64,000 nt of DNA, taken from positions 46,598,753 to 46,662,752 of the forward strand of contig NC_059502.1 in NCBI RefSeq assembly GCF_914767665.1, written 5' to 3'. Under the pieces are notes generated by a model, which ran no database searches, was not told where the DNA came from, and saw only the letters and a program-made list of their open reading frames with translations. The position numbers and the translations under genes are program-made. This document shows, piece after piece, positions 31,139 through 42,754 of this stretch (position 1 is its first letter; each line of letters begins with the position of its first letter). Source of the DNA: Harmonia axyridis. Taxonomy: Eukaryota > Arthropoda > Insecta > Coleoptera > Coccinellidae.

Positions 31139-31742
31139 ATGTCGTCGGTGCAATGCCACACCCACGAATGTGCAAAATTTTAGTTTTTCACCTAAGTACA
31201 TCACTATCAATGTCCCAGCCATTCCAAGATCACGAATGTGATTGAAGGCTCAGAAGTGGTGGGCAGGGGATATGCACTTTAACGAAAGTCAGTCTAAATT
31301 GTTCACTTGCAATGCGTGCATCGCGAATGTACCAATTCGTGTTTGTGGCAGAGTAGTGATCGAGTTGACCTTCGACGTGCATATCGCGAAAGTGGCATTT
31401 TCGTGTTTGTGGCGGTGTATATGTGTGGTGAGCTTTAAATGTGAAAGCAGTCTATAATTTCGGTCTTGAAAATTTTCGAAATTTCGCAGAAAATAATCTG
31501 TAGAAAATATTCTTTCATAGTGAACTGTGATTGTAAACTCCGTTTCTTTTCGAAGATCTCATCATCTCGAATTGACCCTTTTTGAGTGAGACGCAATTAG
31601 AAAACTGTGTTTTTCGATAAGATTTGTTATTGATCAAGTGGATAAACAATCGAGGCGGTCATCTGGCGGCTCGGTGAATCTGATGGTGAAGCGGTACATA
31701 CACGTTGATATTTAAAAGTGTGTGTTATTTGTTTAAACGAAA

Positions 31743-32522
31743 ATGAATGATGAAATAACGTTGAAGACAATATATGATGAAATTCAAACCACTCGAAAGG
31801 AACTAAGGGCTCTTATTTCGGAGAATGAAAGCAAATCAATACAGAGACTAGAAGAGTTGAATTGTAAAGTTGTAAACTTGGAAAAAGAGAATAAACAACT
31901 TTTGGACAGAGTAGAATATTTAGAGAGGAAATGTTATAAAAACAATATAGTGATATATGGACTGCAAAACGGAGAAAACGTCTCAACCGAAGGTGTAATA
32001 GGGGAAGTGAATCGTCTGCTTGAGACAGATATTGCCGAATCAGAAATTAGTGATATATACCAGCTAGGAAGGGCCAAAAATCGACCCTTGAAAATTGAAT
32101 TCGCTACTTATAGGAAAAAACAAGTACTGTTGGATAATTCTAAGAAACTTAAAGGAACAAATATTTATATAACTCAAGATCAAACATCGCAACAGCGAGA
32201 AGAACAGAAAATACTTAGGAATTACTTGAGGAAAATAAGAGAAACCACCAGTGATGTGGGATACGTTAAGGGTAACAAGTTGATAATTGGTAATGAAATA
32301 TACACGGTGGATGATATAAGAAAAATAAACAAACAAGAAGAAATTTCTGAGTCTGCAGGTACCACCCCTTCACCAGTTGAGGAGGAAACTCAAGAATATA
32401 ACGCGGAGGCCCACCAGAAGATAGTTGGTTCCAGGGAGGTGAGACATGTGAAAGATAAAAATTTGAACAAGGAACTTAGGGTGGAAGTGAGGACAAAAAA
32501 GACAACAAGATCGAACAAGTAG
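31743..32522 (+). CDS. LINE ORF1 protein, 259 aa, intact
   Basis: N-terminal coiled coil with heptads (residues about 10-70: LEELNCKVVNLEKENKQLLD), then an RRM-like core NNIVIYGLQNGENVS, VNRLLETDIAESEISDIYQL and RPLKIEFATYRKKQVLL, a basic C-terminal region (TSQQREEQKILRNYLRKIRE) and a Lys-rich tail. This is the ORF1 architecture that coats LINE RNA. No breaks, although its ORF2 partner is destroyed. Confidence 0.85.
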   Translation: MNDEITLKTIYDEIQTTRKELRALISENESKSIQRLEELNCKVVNLEKENKQLLDRVEYLERKCYKNNIVIYGLQNGENVSTEGVIGEVNRLLETDIAESEISDIYQLGRAKNRPLKIEFATYRKKQVLLDNSKKLKGTNIYITQDQTSQQREEQKILRNYLRKIRETTSDVGYVKGNKLIIGNEIYTVDDIRKINKQEEISESAGTTPSPVEEETQEYNAEAHQKIVGSREVRHVKDKNLNKELRVEVRTKKTTRSNK

Positions 32523-32536
32523 AATATATTTGTTTC

Positions 32537-32659
32537 AAACCAAAACTCCATCATTCTTATTCACATTTCCCATATTGTACAATAAAACATATCCGGCTCT
32601 AGGATATGTTTTATTGTACCATATGGGAAATGTGAATAAGAATAATGGAGTTTTGGTTT
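32537..32659. repeat. 58-bp foldback at a LINE deletion junction
   Basis: Arms 32537-32594 and 32602-32659 are reverse complements with two mismatches; the loop is ggctcta. The right arm is genuine ORF2 coding (MGNVNKNNGVLVYV follows), while the left arm is its inverted copy. Confidence 0.9.
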
Positions 32660-32880
32660 ATGTAAGGGACTACATGTTATTGGATCATCAGGTTGTTTCT
32701 CTGGGCTGCACTGATATATTAGTCATAAATTTGAACATTAATGGGTTGCTTGTTACAGTTAGTGCAATCTACAGATCTCCATACACAGGGGTAAGGTATT
32801 TCATTGAGGAGCTAGAGGTATACCTCCATAATACAAGAAAAAATAGAAAACCATATATTAATGTTGTTGTAACAAAATTT
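32602..32880 (+). pseudogene. LINE ORF2 endonuclease fragment
   Basis: NKNNGVLVYVRDYMLLDHQV followed by TVSAIYRSPYTGVRYFIEEL is the middle of an APE-type endonuclease (GVxVYV and AIYRSP motifs). It stops at 32885 before the GDxN motif, and the RT is absent. Confidence 0.75.
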
Positions 32881-33316
32881 TCCTGATCTTCGACTGAACG
32901 CCCCCGATTTTGGACAAAATTTTCCTGATTTGCGACATACTGCCTCCGATGATGATAACTTTACCGAGCATGTCCTTTCTTTTTTCACTGATGATGTGCG
33001 ACACGAGGAGGAGGGAAGTTTGTTTTCGACATATAGCTCTGAATGAGGAGACTCTGCTAATAATTTACAGGCGGCCGTTTCATCTGAAACTGCAACCTCA
33101 TTTCCTGGTTTATTTGTATTGTGTAATTTTTACCTTAGTTTGTCTTGGAAGCTTAGGAGCATTTATAATTTTATTTTGAGGTATTCAATACATTGAATGT
33201 GATATTGTGTTTCTATGTACCAGTTAGCAAATAAACTATATTATTATTATATTTCGCATGTGTTTTACATTCGTTGACTTGATTCTACTAAACCTTTCTC
33301 AGTATTGTGTGAAAAA

Positions 33317-33394
33317 ATGAACTCCCACACTGCTAAACTATTCGCAAACTTGAGACAATCACGTCTGGATTCACCAAAGGAGCATGAACAGGAG
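33317..33394 (+). CDS. Sola-like transposase exon 1
   Basis: ATG at 33317 followed by 26 codons (MNSHTAKLFANLRQSRLDSP...), donor gtagga at 33395. A basic, short first exon. Phase 0 end. Confidence 0.55.
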
Positions 33395-33637
33395 GTAGGA
33401 AGATGTTAATATGCCATTATGAAAATAAAATTTTGTACATTTCAGTGATTGCCTGATAGAAATGAGCATTTTAAAGCCTATAGAGTGCATTATCTTATAT
33501 CATTTGTAAATTTTTTGCATTTGAGAATCCGGCTGCAAAAGAAATGATTTCTGCTAAATTTCCAAATAATAAAAATAATATGAGGCACTGCACTTTAGCC
33601 ATTAATTTGGCAACTTGTTTAACTGTTTTTTCATTAG

Positions 33638-33752
33638 GTCTCAAAGAAAATTGATGAAGAACACCACACCAAATAAACAAATGGAGCCGGAACATCAAAC
33701 GTTTCTGTTTTTATACCAAATAATGAAACGGTTTCAGAGATCCAACTAGAAG
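33638..33752 (+). pseudogene. Sola-like transposase exon 2 with nonsense codon
   Basis: After acceptor ttttttcattag. The frame continues VSKKIDEEHHTK then TAA at 33674-33676, then TNGAGTSNVSVFIPN. Donor gtactg at 33753. Ends in phase 1. Confidence 0.5.
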
Positions 33753-33813
33753 GTACTGCTTTCTATCATAAAATTTCACATTATTGATAAAAACAACAAC
33801 TAATTTGTTTTAG

Positions 33814-34032
33814 CACAACCTTTGGTAGAGATTACGGGCACCTCCAGTAGGGGACCGACGTTTGATAACGAACTAGCTTCAAACAAGAGTGACTTCTCTG
33901 ACTCTTCATCAGATAACTATAATCCCAAAGAAGACTCAAGTTCTAGCAGTTCTTCTTGCTCTTCTTGTTCGAGTTCTAGCGATACAAGTTCAGAATCAGA
34001 GGATCAGATTGAAATAAAAGAAAATACATTAA
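33814..34032 (+). CDS. Sola-like transposase exon 3 (Ser/acidic linker)
   Basis: After acceptor gttttag. Low-complexity acidic Ser-rich segment (SSSSSSSCSSCSSSSDTSSE), donor gtaagt at 34033. Phases at both ends match exon 2 and exon 4. Confidence 0.6.
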
Positions 34033-34095
34033 GTAAGTTTTTGAGAAAGGTGTGACGCAAACATGCATTTATTCTAAAGTTATTTTTCTTTCGAG

Positions 34096-35852
34096 GTAAG
34101 GGCCCTAAGAGGAAGAAGAAAAACATAAACGCTTGGAAGAAAAACATAAGGAAACAAAAAATATTAAAAGGAGAGTCTTATGTTTGTTCTAGAAATAAAG
34201 AGAGACCAGCCCGTCCCATGTTACCATCCCCGTGCTCAGGTAAAGCAAAGCACAAATGTGACACCTTCATTAACGAGGAAAACCGACGCAAAATTTACTA
34301 TGAATTCCGTCAACTGATTTAGGTAGATGAACAGCGAATTTTCTTAAATAGTCATATTGATAGACAAGTAAAAAAGAGAGTGACTAGAAACATTGAAAGT
34401 TCAAGAAGAACGGTCAGCATGAGTTACTCGGTTACCGTCAATGGGGAGAAAAGAAAAGTATGCCGAGCCTTTTTTATGGCTACGCTCAACGTTACAGATG
34501 CATTTATGCGCGGATCTATGACGAAGCTTTCTTCTAGCGGCATAACTGAAAAAAAAAGTCGTGGAAAACAGGTCCCACACAACAAATTGAAAGATGCTGA
34601 TGAACAACTGATTCGCTAGCACATTCTTTCATTTCCAGCCGTAGAGTCTCATTATTGTAGGGCATCTAGTACCAAAAGGTATTTGGATTCTTCACTCAAT
34701 GTCTCTATTATGCACAAGCTGTATAAATCAAAGTGCTCAGAATTGAATGTCCATCCAGTTTCTTTCGAAAAGTATCGACGAGTATTTAGAAGTTACAACT
34801 TGGGGTTTCATAAACCCAAAAAGGACCAGTGCAAAAAGTGCTTGAAATACACGAACATGACAGAGGATGAAAAAAAAACACACGAACAGGCTCATCACGA
34901 ACACATGCTAAGGAAAAAATTAGCTCGTGAAGCTCGAGATGAAGACAAGGAAATTGCAAAGAATAATTCAGCGGTACTGTCATTTAACTTTGACCTCGAA
35001 GCAGTGCTTACGACTCCAAAGGGTCCAACAGGACAAATATTTTATCTACGAAAATTGGCTATTTACAACCTGACCATATACAACTTAGGGAATCAGGACG
35101 GAATCTGTTACCTTTGGGATGAAACCCAAGGAAAAAGAGGGTCAAACGAGATATCCTCGTGTATTTACAATTACATTATCAATCAACCAAACATTACTGA
35201 GGTTCGAATGATGTCGGACGGGTGTGGCGGGCAACAAAAAAATTCTCATTTTGCTGCTATGTGCTTGAAACTTCTTACGGATCACACTAAATTACGAACT
35301 ATTGATCACAGGTTTTTTGAGTCAGGACATACCGAGATGGAGTGTGATTCACTCCACTCGAAAATTGAGCAGAAGTCAAAATATGTTCCTGGTTATTCAC
35401 CTGAAGGTTGGGCTCAGATAATAAGAAGTGCTCGAACACACCCTCGTCCTTTTGAAGTCAGATACATGATGTTTGATGACATCTTCGATTTCAAGTCATT
35501 TGGAACAAGAAATTATAAATTGAACCAAATTCCCTGGCAACAAGTTTGCTGGTTACAATACGTTAAAACCGATGACGTGGTGACAATGTCTTATAAAAAA
35601 AATTTTGGAGATGAATTTCAACGAGTAAACAGCATTAAAAGCCGTGGACGACCCAAAAAGGATGATTTAAAGAAAGCCTATGATGAGCAGTTGCCAATTG
35701 CGATTGCTAAATATAAAGATCTTCAGAAAATGTGTAATGACTTAACTATTCCAAAGAACTATCATAACTTTTATAATTCCATAAAGGCCGATAAAATTAT
35801 AAGAGATAATTTGCCGGAGACAAATGAAAGCGAGGATTCAGATGAAAGATAA
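34096..35852 (+). pseudogene. Sola-like transposase exon 4, two in-frame TAG codons
   Basis: After acceptor tttctttcgag. Basic GPKRKKKNINAWKKNIRKQK, a Cys/His region (PSPCSGKAKHKCDTFI), SYSVTVNGEKRKVCRAFFMA, then a long catalytic part: KKDQCKKCLKY, FNFDLEAVLTTPKGPTGQIF, EVRMMSDGCGGQQKNSHFAA and FFESGHTEMECDSLHSKIE, ending in an acidic tail. Conserved Asp in FDLE and SDGCGGQ and Glu in GHTEMECDS are plausible DDE residues. TAG at 34320-34322 and 34617-34619 interrupt an otherwise continuous ~585-codon frame. This protein type is widespread and usually unnamed in insects. Confidence 0.7.
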
Positions 35853-36215
35853 ATTATTCTAACAAATGATGTTTTCTTCTATATTATTATTACGTCTATC
35901 TTTGTAGTTTTTAATATTAGAAAGTTCTTTTTGTTCCAGTTTTACCATAATAAAGATTGATATGGTTTCACTTATATGCATTTTATTAAAAACATTACAA
36001 TGCTACAATCACGAATGTAGCTTTTTTCGAAAATTAATGGATATTTTCGTGAATCTCTGCTAATATTTCTAAAATATAACTCCTACATCTGTTGATAAAA
36101 GTACAAAAAAGAATTTGCTTAAAATCCTGATTTTTTACAACTAATTGAAAGTTTAAAACTCAAATATTTGCTAACGCTGATTTTGCACATTCGTGGGTGT
36201 GGCATTGCATCGACG

Positions 36216-36592
36216 ATGTGTACCACTCATCGACTGGAGCTACGAAACCAATATATTCGGAGGAAATCTAGGAATCAAATACAAAAAATTATTGGAAAAC
36301 TTACCATACAACATGCAGTCGAAACGTATTCTGTTATAAATAATCTTATGATACCTAATAAAATACTTTCTTACAGTATTTCTACTTTCAACACTTCCGC
36401 ACTTCTAATATTTCATTCCAGCAAAAAAAAATGGAATATACAACAATAAATTATCAGGGAAAATCATAAAGCAATATATATTATGGAATATATAATGCTT
36501 TATGATTTTGTAGGTATAACTATGGAGTTATACCAAAAAGTTCTCTGTTCATTTTGATCTGTAGCCAATCAATAGAATATAACTTTACGTAC
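36216..36592. other. SNMP intron 1, 5' end
   Basis: Begins with the target duplication and leads to the donor of SNMP exon 1. Short inverted words around 36470-36520 (cataaagcaatatatattat mirrored). No gene. Confidence 0.4.
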
Positions 36593-36718
36593 CTCCCAAA
36601 CTTTTTTCTCCACCACTTTTGGCAGGACTTTGAAACCAAGTATAATTCCCAAAATAATCAATAATACGCCACTAAAAGTGATATACAACATTTTCTTTTT
36701 CGGTATGATCAACTTCAT
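36593..36718 (-). CDS. CD36/SNMP-family receptor, coding exon 1
   Basis: Minus strand ATG at 36718-36716, 42 codons, donor gtacgt at 36592-36587. It encodes a short basic cytoplasmic start (MKLIIPKKK) and a hydrophobic helix (YITFSGVLLIILGIILGF) that is the N-terminal membrane anchor. It ends KVLPKVVEKKVWE, which fits the ILGF-x-x-PK...KK signature of insect SNMPs. Phase 0 joins exactly to the phase 0 start of exon 2 (SVVLKEKTEQW). The joined spacing matches the family. Promoter elements were not identified; the ATG has no competing upstream ATG in frame nearby. Confidence 0.88.
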
Positions 36719-37915
36719 GATTTAATTATAGCATACACTCGAAAAGTCGGGAATTCTCGATTGGACTAGTTGTTCAATTTATGTTCAGAAATTAGATCAG
36801 TCATCAAAAACACATCATCATTATACACTGATGAGGTTCGGCTATCAAATAGAATGATCTTCCTCATATATAATATGTTGCTGTATTACATATTTGGTTC
36901 GATTCTTATCTGGAGGTACAGAATGTTTATGCAGAATCAGAAGTTAAGTTCAGAGAACAGCCATTATTTTCTTGTAGATTATTCTTATCATGATATTTTC
37001 TTACAATGTGCAATTTTGTAACTTTTGTCCCTAGAGCAAATCTCGATTGAAAAAGATTAAATTTCATTATAATGATGTCACCATCGTCGAAATTCGCAGG
37101 TATTCATTAAACCTCAATAATAGAATACTGAATCCAGTGTGAACTCGAAATATTTCATAATAGAAAATTGAATAAAATTTTTGACATAAAATGTTATATA
37201 CTATTGATCTGATTTGGATTTTATGTTGTTTATTGTTGCTGATAAGAAATCGTCATTATTCTTTGTCTCGATGATTGTTTCAAGAATGTTTGAAATATCG
37301 AACCGAGGGAATACCACCTATTGTGCAACAATGACAATATTTCGTATTAGATTTCACACGTAATCATTCATCCCAGCTTTCCACATCTGCATAGATCAAT
37401 TATCATAAGTTATTGCACAAGTACATCAAAATTACCGATAATTTTGCATGACAGCGTGTTATAATAAGAACTGCACGAGTGTAATTCGGGGGAATATTTC
37501 CCAAATAAACTGTTGCATTACTTGTCAAACTGATATAGAATGGAATTGCTATAAATTCGAACTGTGTAAGATGCATATAAACTATGCATCTATGAGCAGA
37601 ACAATTATCGCAGTGCTGTTTCGCTTCCAACAATGCAATTATTGCTAATTTTTAATTTGGCGTGGAGAGGTAAATTTTACCCTAACTCATTCAATTATAT
37701 GGACTGTAACAGATTTTCAAATGACGTGTTCTTCTTTTCAATTCACGGCGTATGCCGAATATTCAAATCAGTGGCGAGATGAGAATTCGAGCAAGATGGG
37801 AAAACAAACTGACATACATTTCGTTCGTCCGAAATACGTTCCGAATTTGACCTTCTACATTTCATCTTTATTATTTCGATCACTATATCGACTCTAGCTA
37901 CTCCGATCTCATAAG
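36719..37915. other. Upstream region of the SNMP-like gene, no gene seen
   Basis: AT-rich DNA that should contain the promoter and 5' UTR of the minus-strand gene. No clear TATA or initiator could be chosen among many TA-rich words, and no additional exons were recognised. Confidence 0.4.
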
Positions 37916-38803
37916 AAATATATACGATAAAGCGACTTTCAACGTAAAAATAGATGGAGACATAAAGACCGAGAAGAAAAAAAGCTAGCTTGGGATCGGA
38001 AAGGACTGAAAATCGATGGGGCGTATCTCAATCATTTGAGATTTGCAGAAGACATAGTTCTGATAAGCACAGACATCCATGAATTGAAATCGATGCTACA
38101 CGACCTGAATAAAAAGTCAAAGGAAGTAGGACTAAAGATGAATCTTGACAAAACGAAGATAATGAGCCATAGTCAGGAAGATATCACTATAGAAAACATA
38201 AGCATAGAGAAGGTGGAACAATATGTTCATTTGGGGCACATGATTAAAAATGGAAAAGAAAATCAGATATTGGAAATTGGGGGAAGAATACCCTTAGCAT
38301 GGGCAGCCTTCGGCAAACTGAGTTCCATCTTTAAGGACAAAAAAATTCCTCTACACTTAAAACGCAAAACCTACGACAGCTGTATATTACCAGTGGCAAC
38401 ATATTGTCTAGAACCTATGACAATAATGAAAAAAGTGGCAGAACAACTGAAATTAACTCAAAGAGCCATAAAAAAGATTTTGCTGGGTATAAGCTTGAGG
38501 GATAAAATTCCGAACACCGAAATACGAAAAAAGACCAGAAAACTAACATCAATAGTAGAATAGCGAAACTTAAGTGGCAGTGGGGGGCACATGTTACAAG
38601 GCAGAGTGTGGAGAGATGGTCACACAAAGTGACGTTTTGGAGACCTCGAGAGGCGAAAAGAAGCATAGGATGACCGAGAAAAAGATGGATAGATGACATA
38701 CTCCGTGTAGCCGGCAAGCAATGGATGAGAACAGCAAAAGACAGAGAAGCATGGAAAAAACTGGAAGAGGCCTATGTCCGACACTGGATGAAAGAGGGCT
38801 GAA
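37916..38803 (+). pseudogene. RTE-clade LINE, 3' part of RT
   Basis: GAYLNHLRFAEDIVLIS (A/D in the YxDD region reads FAED, an active-site change), VGLKMNLDKTKIMSH, LGHMIKNGKENQILEI, LKRKTYDSCILPVATYCLE, then after a one-base shift near 38538 INSRIAKLKWQWGAHVTR, RPREAKRSIG-stop-PRKRWIDDILRVAG and WKKLEEAYVRHW. This C-terminal pattern is characteristic of RTE-type elements. The FADD to FAED change, frameshift and TGA at about 38668 make it inactive. 5'-truncated. Confidence 0.85.
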
Positions 38804-40185
38804 GAAGAAGATTTCGATCACGGATTACGTTGGGTAAAATAAACCAGTATGTTTACTGGTCGTACATAGTTCATAGGTGATGATGAGCCGAGCCATAATA
38901 ATAAATATACAGGGTGTTTCAGAACAACGTTTCAATATTCTGAAATCGCATTTGTTGGACGATTTTACGAATAAAAAAGTATGTCTTGGTTTGACTAAAT
39001 GTTTCTGTTGAAATAGAAAAATGTTCGTCCCCAATATTTGTGAAGTCGAAAATGATTTGACGAAATACAAGAAGGAATTAAAATGTTCACTTTCATAGAA
39101 TGAATTTTTATGTTCATCAGTGTAGCACGCGCATACTCGTAAATGATAATTTTTGAAAAAATTTATATGTTTTTCAGAATAAAAAATAATTGCATAATGC
39201 TAATATTAATTGTAAAGATATACAGGGCGAGTCAAAAGTTCACGATTGGTCAAAACTCTTGGAAATTTTTGGCTGGGAGAATGATTCGAATTTTGACGGA
39301 ATCTACAGTACTCAGCGCATAATCTCAAATTATTTTTGACTCTACAGGATGGTCCGAAAGTATCGAAAAACTATACCACTCTGTGTTCAAATGAGAATGT
39401 CTAATTTTCAAATCACACCCATTATCTCTATGAAATTCTGATTTGGAAATAACTCACTCAATTATTTGTGGAACTTTTTGACGTAGGCTACTTTTTTAAA
39501 AAGATTCCATGGATATAATGGTTTAAATCAAAGATCATGTATCTTGAAAACCATTCGAGTTTATTATTTGATTTTTTTTCAATTGAATTCCCCCAAGGTT
39601 TTGAAGTCCTTTGCAAATTCACAGATCACTCTACAATTGGTCCGAAGGACACTGCAATTTTTCGAAAACGACCTTTATAAACCTATATCAATTAGTCCCT
39701 TTATTAAAATGCATGCCCTGATCTCATATTGCCTGTTCTAGTGTTGATCTGTTCTTTTTCTAGTGAGTGCCTAGTCTTTATTTTTTATGAGTACCTGTTG
39801 CGCCTTATGCCTAAAATGAATAGTTCTTTAAATGATTTGCATTTCGTGTTTTGCACGGAGACTGGCAGAATACTTTCCAAGCATAAAGTTTCAAAAGGAT
39901 AATAGTAATTAACAGTACTCAATACCTACTTATAATATCAGTCAATGATAAGCCAAATCAAAGAAATCATAAAAAATATTTGTTCGTTCGCGGGATTTCG
40001 CTGTAATTTTGTCAAAATGAATGTTTCCACATGATTTGAAGATTTCTTTGATTTGGCTTATCTTTGATTGATATGTTTTATCGAACGATTCATCAGATTT
40101 TAGTGGATATAATAATATTTTCAAGATGATAGACCTACCTCCTCTAATTCTCCATTTCCTCCAATCGCAACAGACAGGGTGTTTC
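38804..40185. repeat. Cluster of short cagggtg-type repeat ends, no gene
   Basis: Contains tatacagggtgtttcagaac (38908), tacagggcgagtcaaaag (39221) and tacaggatggtccgaaag (39345), typical terminal words of Tc1/mariner-type MITEs in insects. A hairpin lies at 39948-40068 (gataagccaaatcaaagaa and its mirror). Complete elements with matched ends could not be defined. Confidence 0.45.
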
Positions 40186-40724
40186 ACGAATGATTGTACA
40201 GGCTTTCAGGGCAGATGCAAAACATTTAGGTGAGTCTGAATCAGTGCTCGAAATATGTCCTAACTTTATTAGTTTGAGAGATACAGGGTGTTTTATCAAA
40301 AACTTTCAATCGGCATAACTATTGAACGCCTGCATGCATCTCTATAAAAATTTGAGGGGAATGGGTATAGGCCAAATCCTATTATTTGCACCTAATTATT
40401 TGTCGATAGCGCAGGTCCGGACTGAGTAAATTATATTCTTTATTCAACATCTTGTGGAACACTCTTTACATCGAATTTTCGAAAAGTGAAATTCTCCTCA
40501 GAATCTACAATGAATACTTTTTCAAACGAGCTCATTTGAAATATGACACATCGCATCAATATCTTATGAGCTATTGAATATCTGGAATTTTCGATTCATA
40601 GTAAACACGGACTTGTGTTTCTCCGAATAATGTGTTTATTCATATTGAATGAATTTAATTTCTCAGTATCCTGACTTGAGGCGGAATTTCAAACATGTGG
40701 GGCGCCCCCTAAGGGGGTGAGAGC

Positions 40725-42264
40725 CACAGGCGTAGCCAGAAGGGGGGGGGGGGTTTGGGGGTTCAAACCGCCCCCCGAAATGTTAAAGATGTCAAAAAAA
40801 CTTTTTTTTTTTTTAAATCTCGAAAATATTTTTTAATGGAATTTGTAAAAAGTGAATGAAATTATCACTCTCAGTTCAATTTATTAGTAATGTGGAATTT
40901 GAATTAAATTACCTCTACGTAATCCAGTCAATTTGTGCTCACATGTGCCCCTCAAAGGAAAGTTATGGGTTAGTTTGATTTTTTCGATCGTATGTAACAG
41001 GTGTTTTTTTCGAGGTATATAGCTTTAAGTTGGCATTACTGTTCAAGATGGCGACCGATTTAACAGCTATCGAGTGATTTATTCTCAGTTCGGTTTGGCA
41101 ATCCATCATGAATAGACTGACGCCTGAAGAACGCTTGAAAATAGTGCAATTTCATTTCGAAAATAATGGTTCTGTGCGGAATATGTATCGCGCACTACTT
41201 CCATTAGCGATGAAGCGCACTTCTGGTTGAATGGCTACGTCAACAAACAAAACTGCCGCATTTGGAGTGAAGCGAATCCTCAAGTGTATGTCGAAACAGC
41301 GTTACATCCAGAAAAACTGACTGTTTGGTGCGCTTTATGGGCTGGTGGAATCATTGGTCCGTACTTCTTCAAAAACGATGATGGCCAGAACGTTACAGTC
41401 AATGGTGATCGGTATAGAGCCATGATTACTATTTTTTTCATTCCTGAATTGAACAACCATGATGTCCAGGAGCTGTGGTTCCAACAAGACGGCGCAACAT
41501 GTCATACAGCTCGTGCCACAATCGATTTATTGGAAGACACGTTTGGTGACCGCCTAATTTCACGTTTTGGATCAATTGGCCCCCAAGATCTTGTGATTTA
41601 ACACCGCTAGACTACTTTCTGTGGGGCTATGTAAAGTCATTGGTCTATGCGGATAATCCGAATCTGAGATTTAGCACCAAAATTCTGTGACGGAAAATTA
41701 AAAAAAAATATACAAAAAAAATTTAATCTTCTGACGTTTTCTTCCATAAAGTTTTTTGTCTGAAAAACCTGGCTCAAACGATAGTTCAAAATTGGCGTAT
41801 TATATCTATCTCTGCTGAAACTCAGTTGATGGGGTAGTTTTAATTTTTTCGATTATTATCTCTGTTTCTGGGGTACAGAATTCAAAGCTGAAGTTTGCCA
41901 CCAAAATTTCATCATAAAACATTGAAAAAAATGCAAAAAAGGTGATAACTATCATTTTTTACCGGTTTTTTGCATATAAACTTTCTACTCATAAATTTGA
42001 ATTTGAGTACTCTGTTGTATAAATACTACGACGGTATTTTTTTCCTAAATATATTTATAGGAATCGATGTGAAGAAATAAACTAAATTTCAAAAAGTGAT
42101 TTTGAAAATGCTTTTTTTCTCAAAACATACTTGAAAAATAAAACTAGTGAAAGTAGACTGAATGGGTTGGCTCTTTTAAAGTTGATATATTTAAAAAGAA
42201 AAACATGAGATTTTTTTTATAATATGTAAAACCCCCCCGAAACTGAAACCTGGCTACGCCCGTA
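40725..42264. mobile_element. hAT-like element (1.54 kb) with 8-bp TSD
   Basis: Ends cacaggcgtagcca and tggctacgcccgta are near-perfect inverted repeats, next to G- and C-runs. Target duplication gtgagagc at 40717-40724 and 42265-42272. No hAT transposase inside; instead a Tc1/mariner fragment (40997-41690) is nested in it. Confidence 0.85.
40997..41690 (+). pseudogene. Tc1/mariner transposase remnant nested in the hAT-like element
   Basis: Left end acaggtgtttttttcgagg next to TA at 40995. ATG at 41108 gives MNRLTPEERLKIVQFHFEN, an HTH start. It then jumps to SDEAHFWLNGYVNKQNC (first Asp), so about a third of the gene is deleted. WFQQDGATCHTARATIDLLE carries the second Asp, and a one-base loss near 41576 shifts the frame before PPRSCDLTPLDYFLWGYVKS with the third Asp. 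Spacing of second to third Asp is about 40, unlike DD34D mariner. Right terminus not found. Confidence 0.8.
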
Positions 42265-42754
42265 GTGAGAGCATACCGAAAGGAAAAATTTTAGATATTT
42301 GGAAAAATTAATAACTGACCGAAATCAGACACACGCATACAAAACGAAATACTCCGACATCTCATTTACACTTTCGCAAAAAAATTCTTTTATACTCCTT
42401 CCTCCATCAATTTCGGTGTGTGATTGGTTCTCGAAAATTTCCATATTTCTTTTCGACACCTGCTAGCTCTTGTATTGAATGTTCTGTAGCTTTCATTAGC
42501 CTTTTTTTTTGGTCCACTATTTATCTTAATACATGATGCTTGAGTCGATCTGACGCTTAGTATATCCTTTATTTTAAATTTTATGTGAAAGATCACAGAA
42601 AAAATTCGTTTACTCTGAATTCAACCCGTTTCAAAATCTAAGTGGCTCATGCTAAGAATTTTGACATTTTATACCATTGTCGAGTAATTATTGAAAAAAA
42701 TACGCAAGTTATAGATTGTTGTGTTTTCATAAAATTTTCATTAAGAGAATTATC
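42265..42754. other. Interior of the long-TIR element, no gene
   Basis: Sequence between the hAT-like insertion and the transposase remnant; presumably 5' untranslated DNA of the host element. Confidence 0.4.

Larger units (their letters stand above)
31480..33250 (+). mobile_element. APE-type LINE insertion, internally deleted and rearranged
   Basis: 5' UTR-like lead, ORF1 (31743-32522), a 58-bp foldback, part of the ORF2 endonuclease (32602-32880), then 3' sequence ending aataaactatattattatt (33228-33250). The RT is missing. Start boundary is approximate. Confidence 0.7.
31143..36215 (+). mobile_element. 5.07-kb DNA transposon with 4-bp TSD (Sola-like)
   Basis: TIRs of about 35 bp with one mismatch: CGTCGGTGCAATGCCACACC at 31143 and its mirror ending at 36215. 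A 4-bp target duplication ATGT lies at 31139-31142 and 36216-36219. Subterminal repeats of cacgaatgt / acattcgtg type occur inside both ends. It encodes a multi-exon transposase (33317-35852). The Sola superfamily makes 4-bp duplications; this assignment is by that criterion only. A LINE (about 31480-33250) has inserted inside, which accounts for part of the length. Confidence 0.85.
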
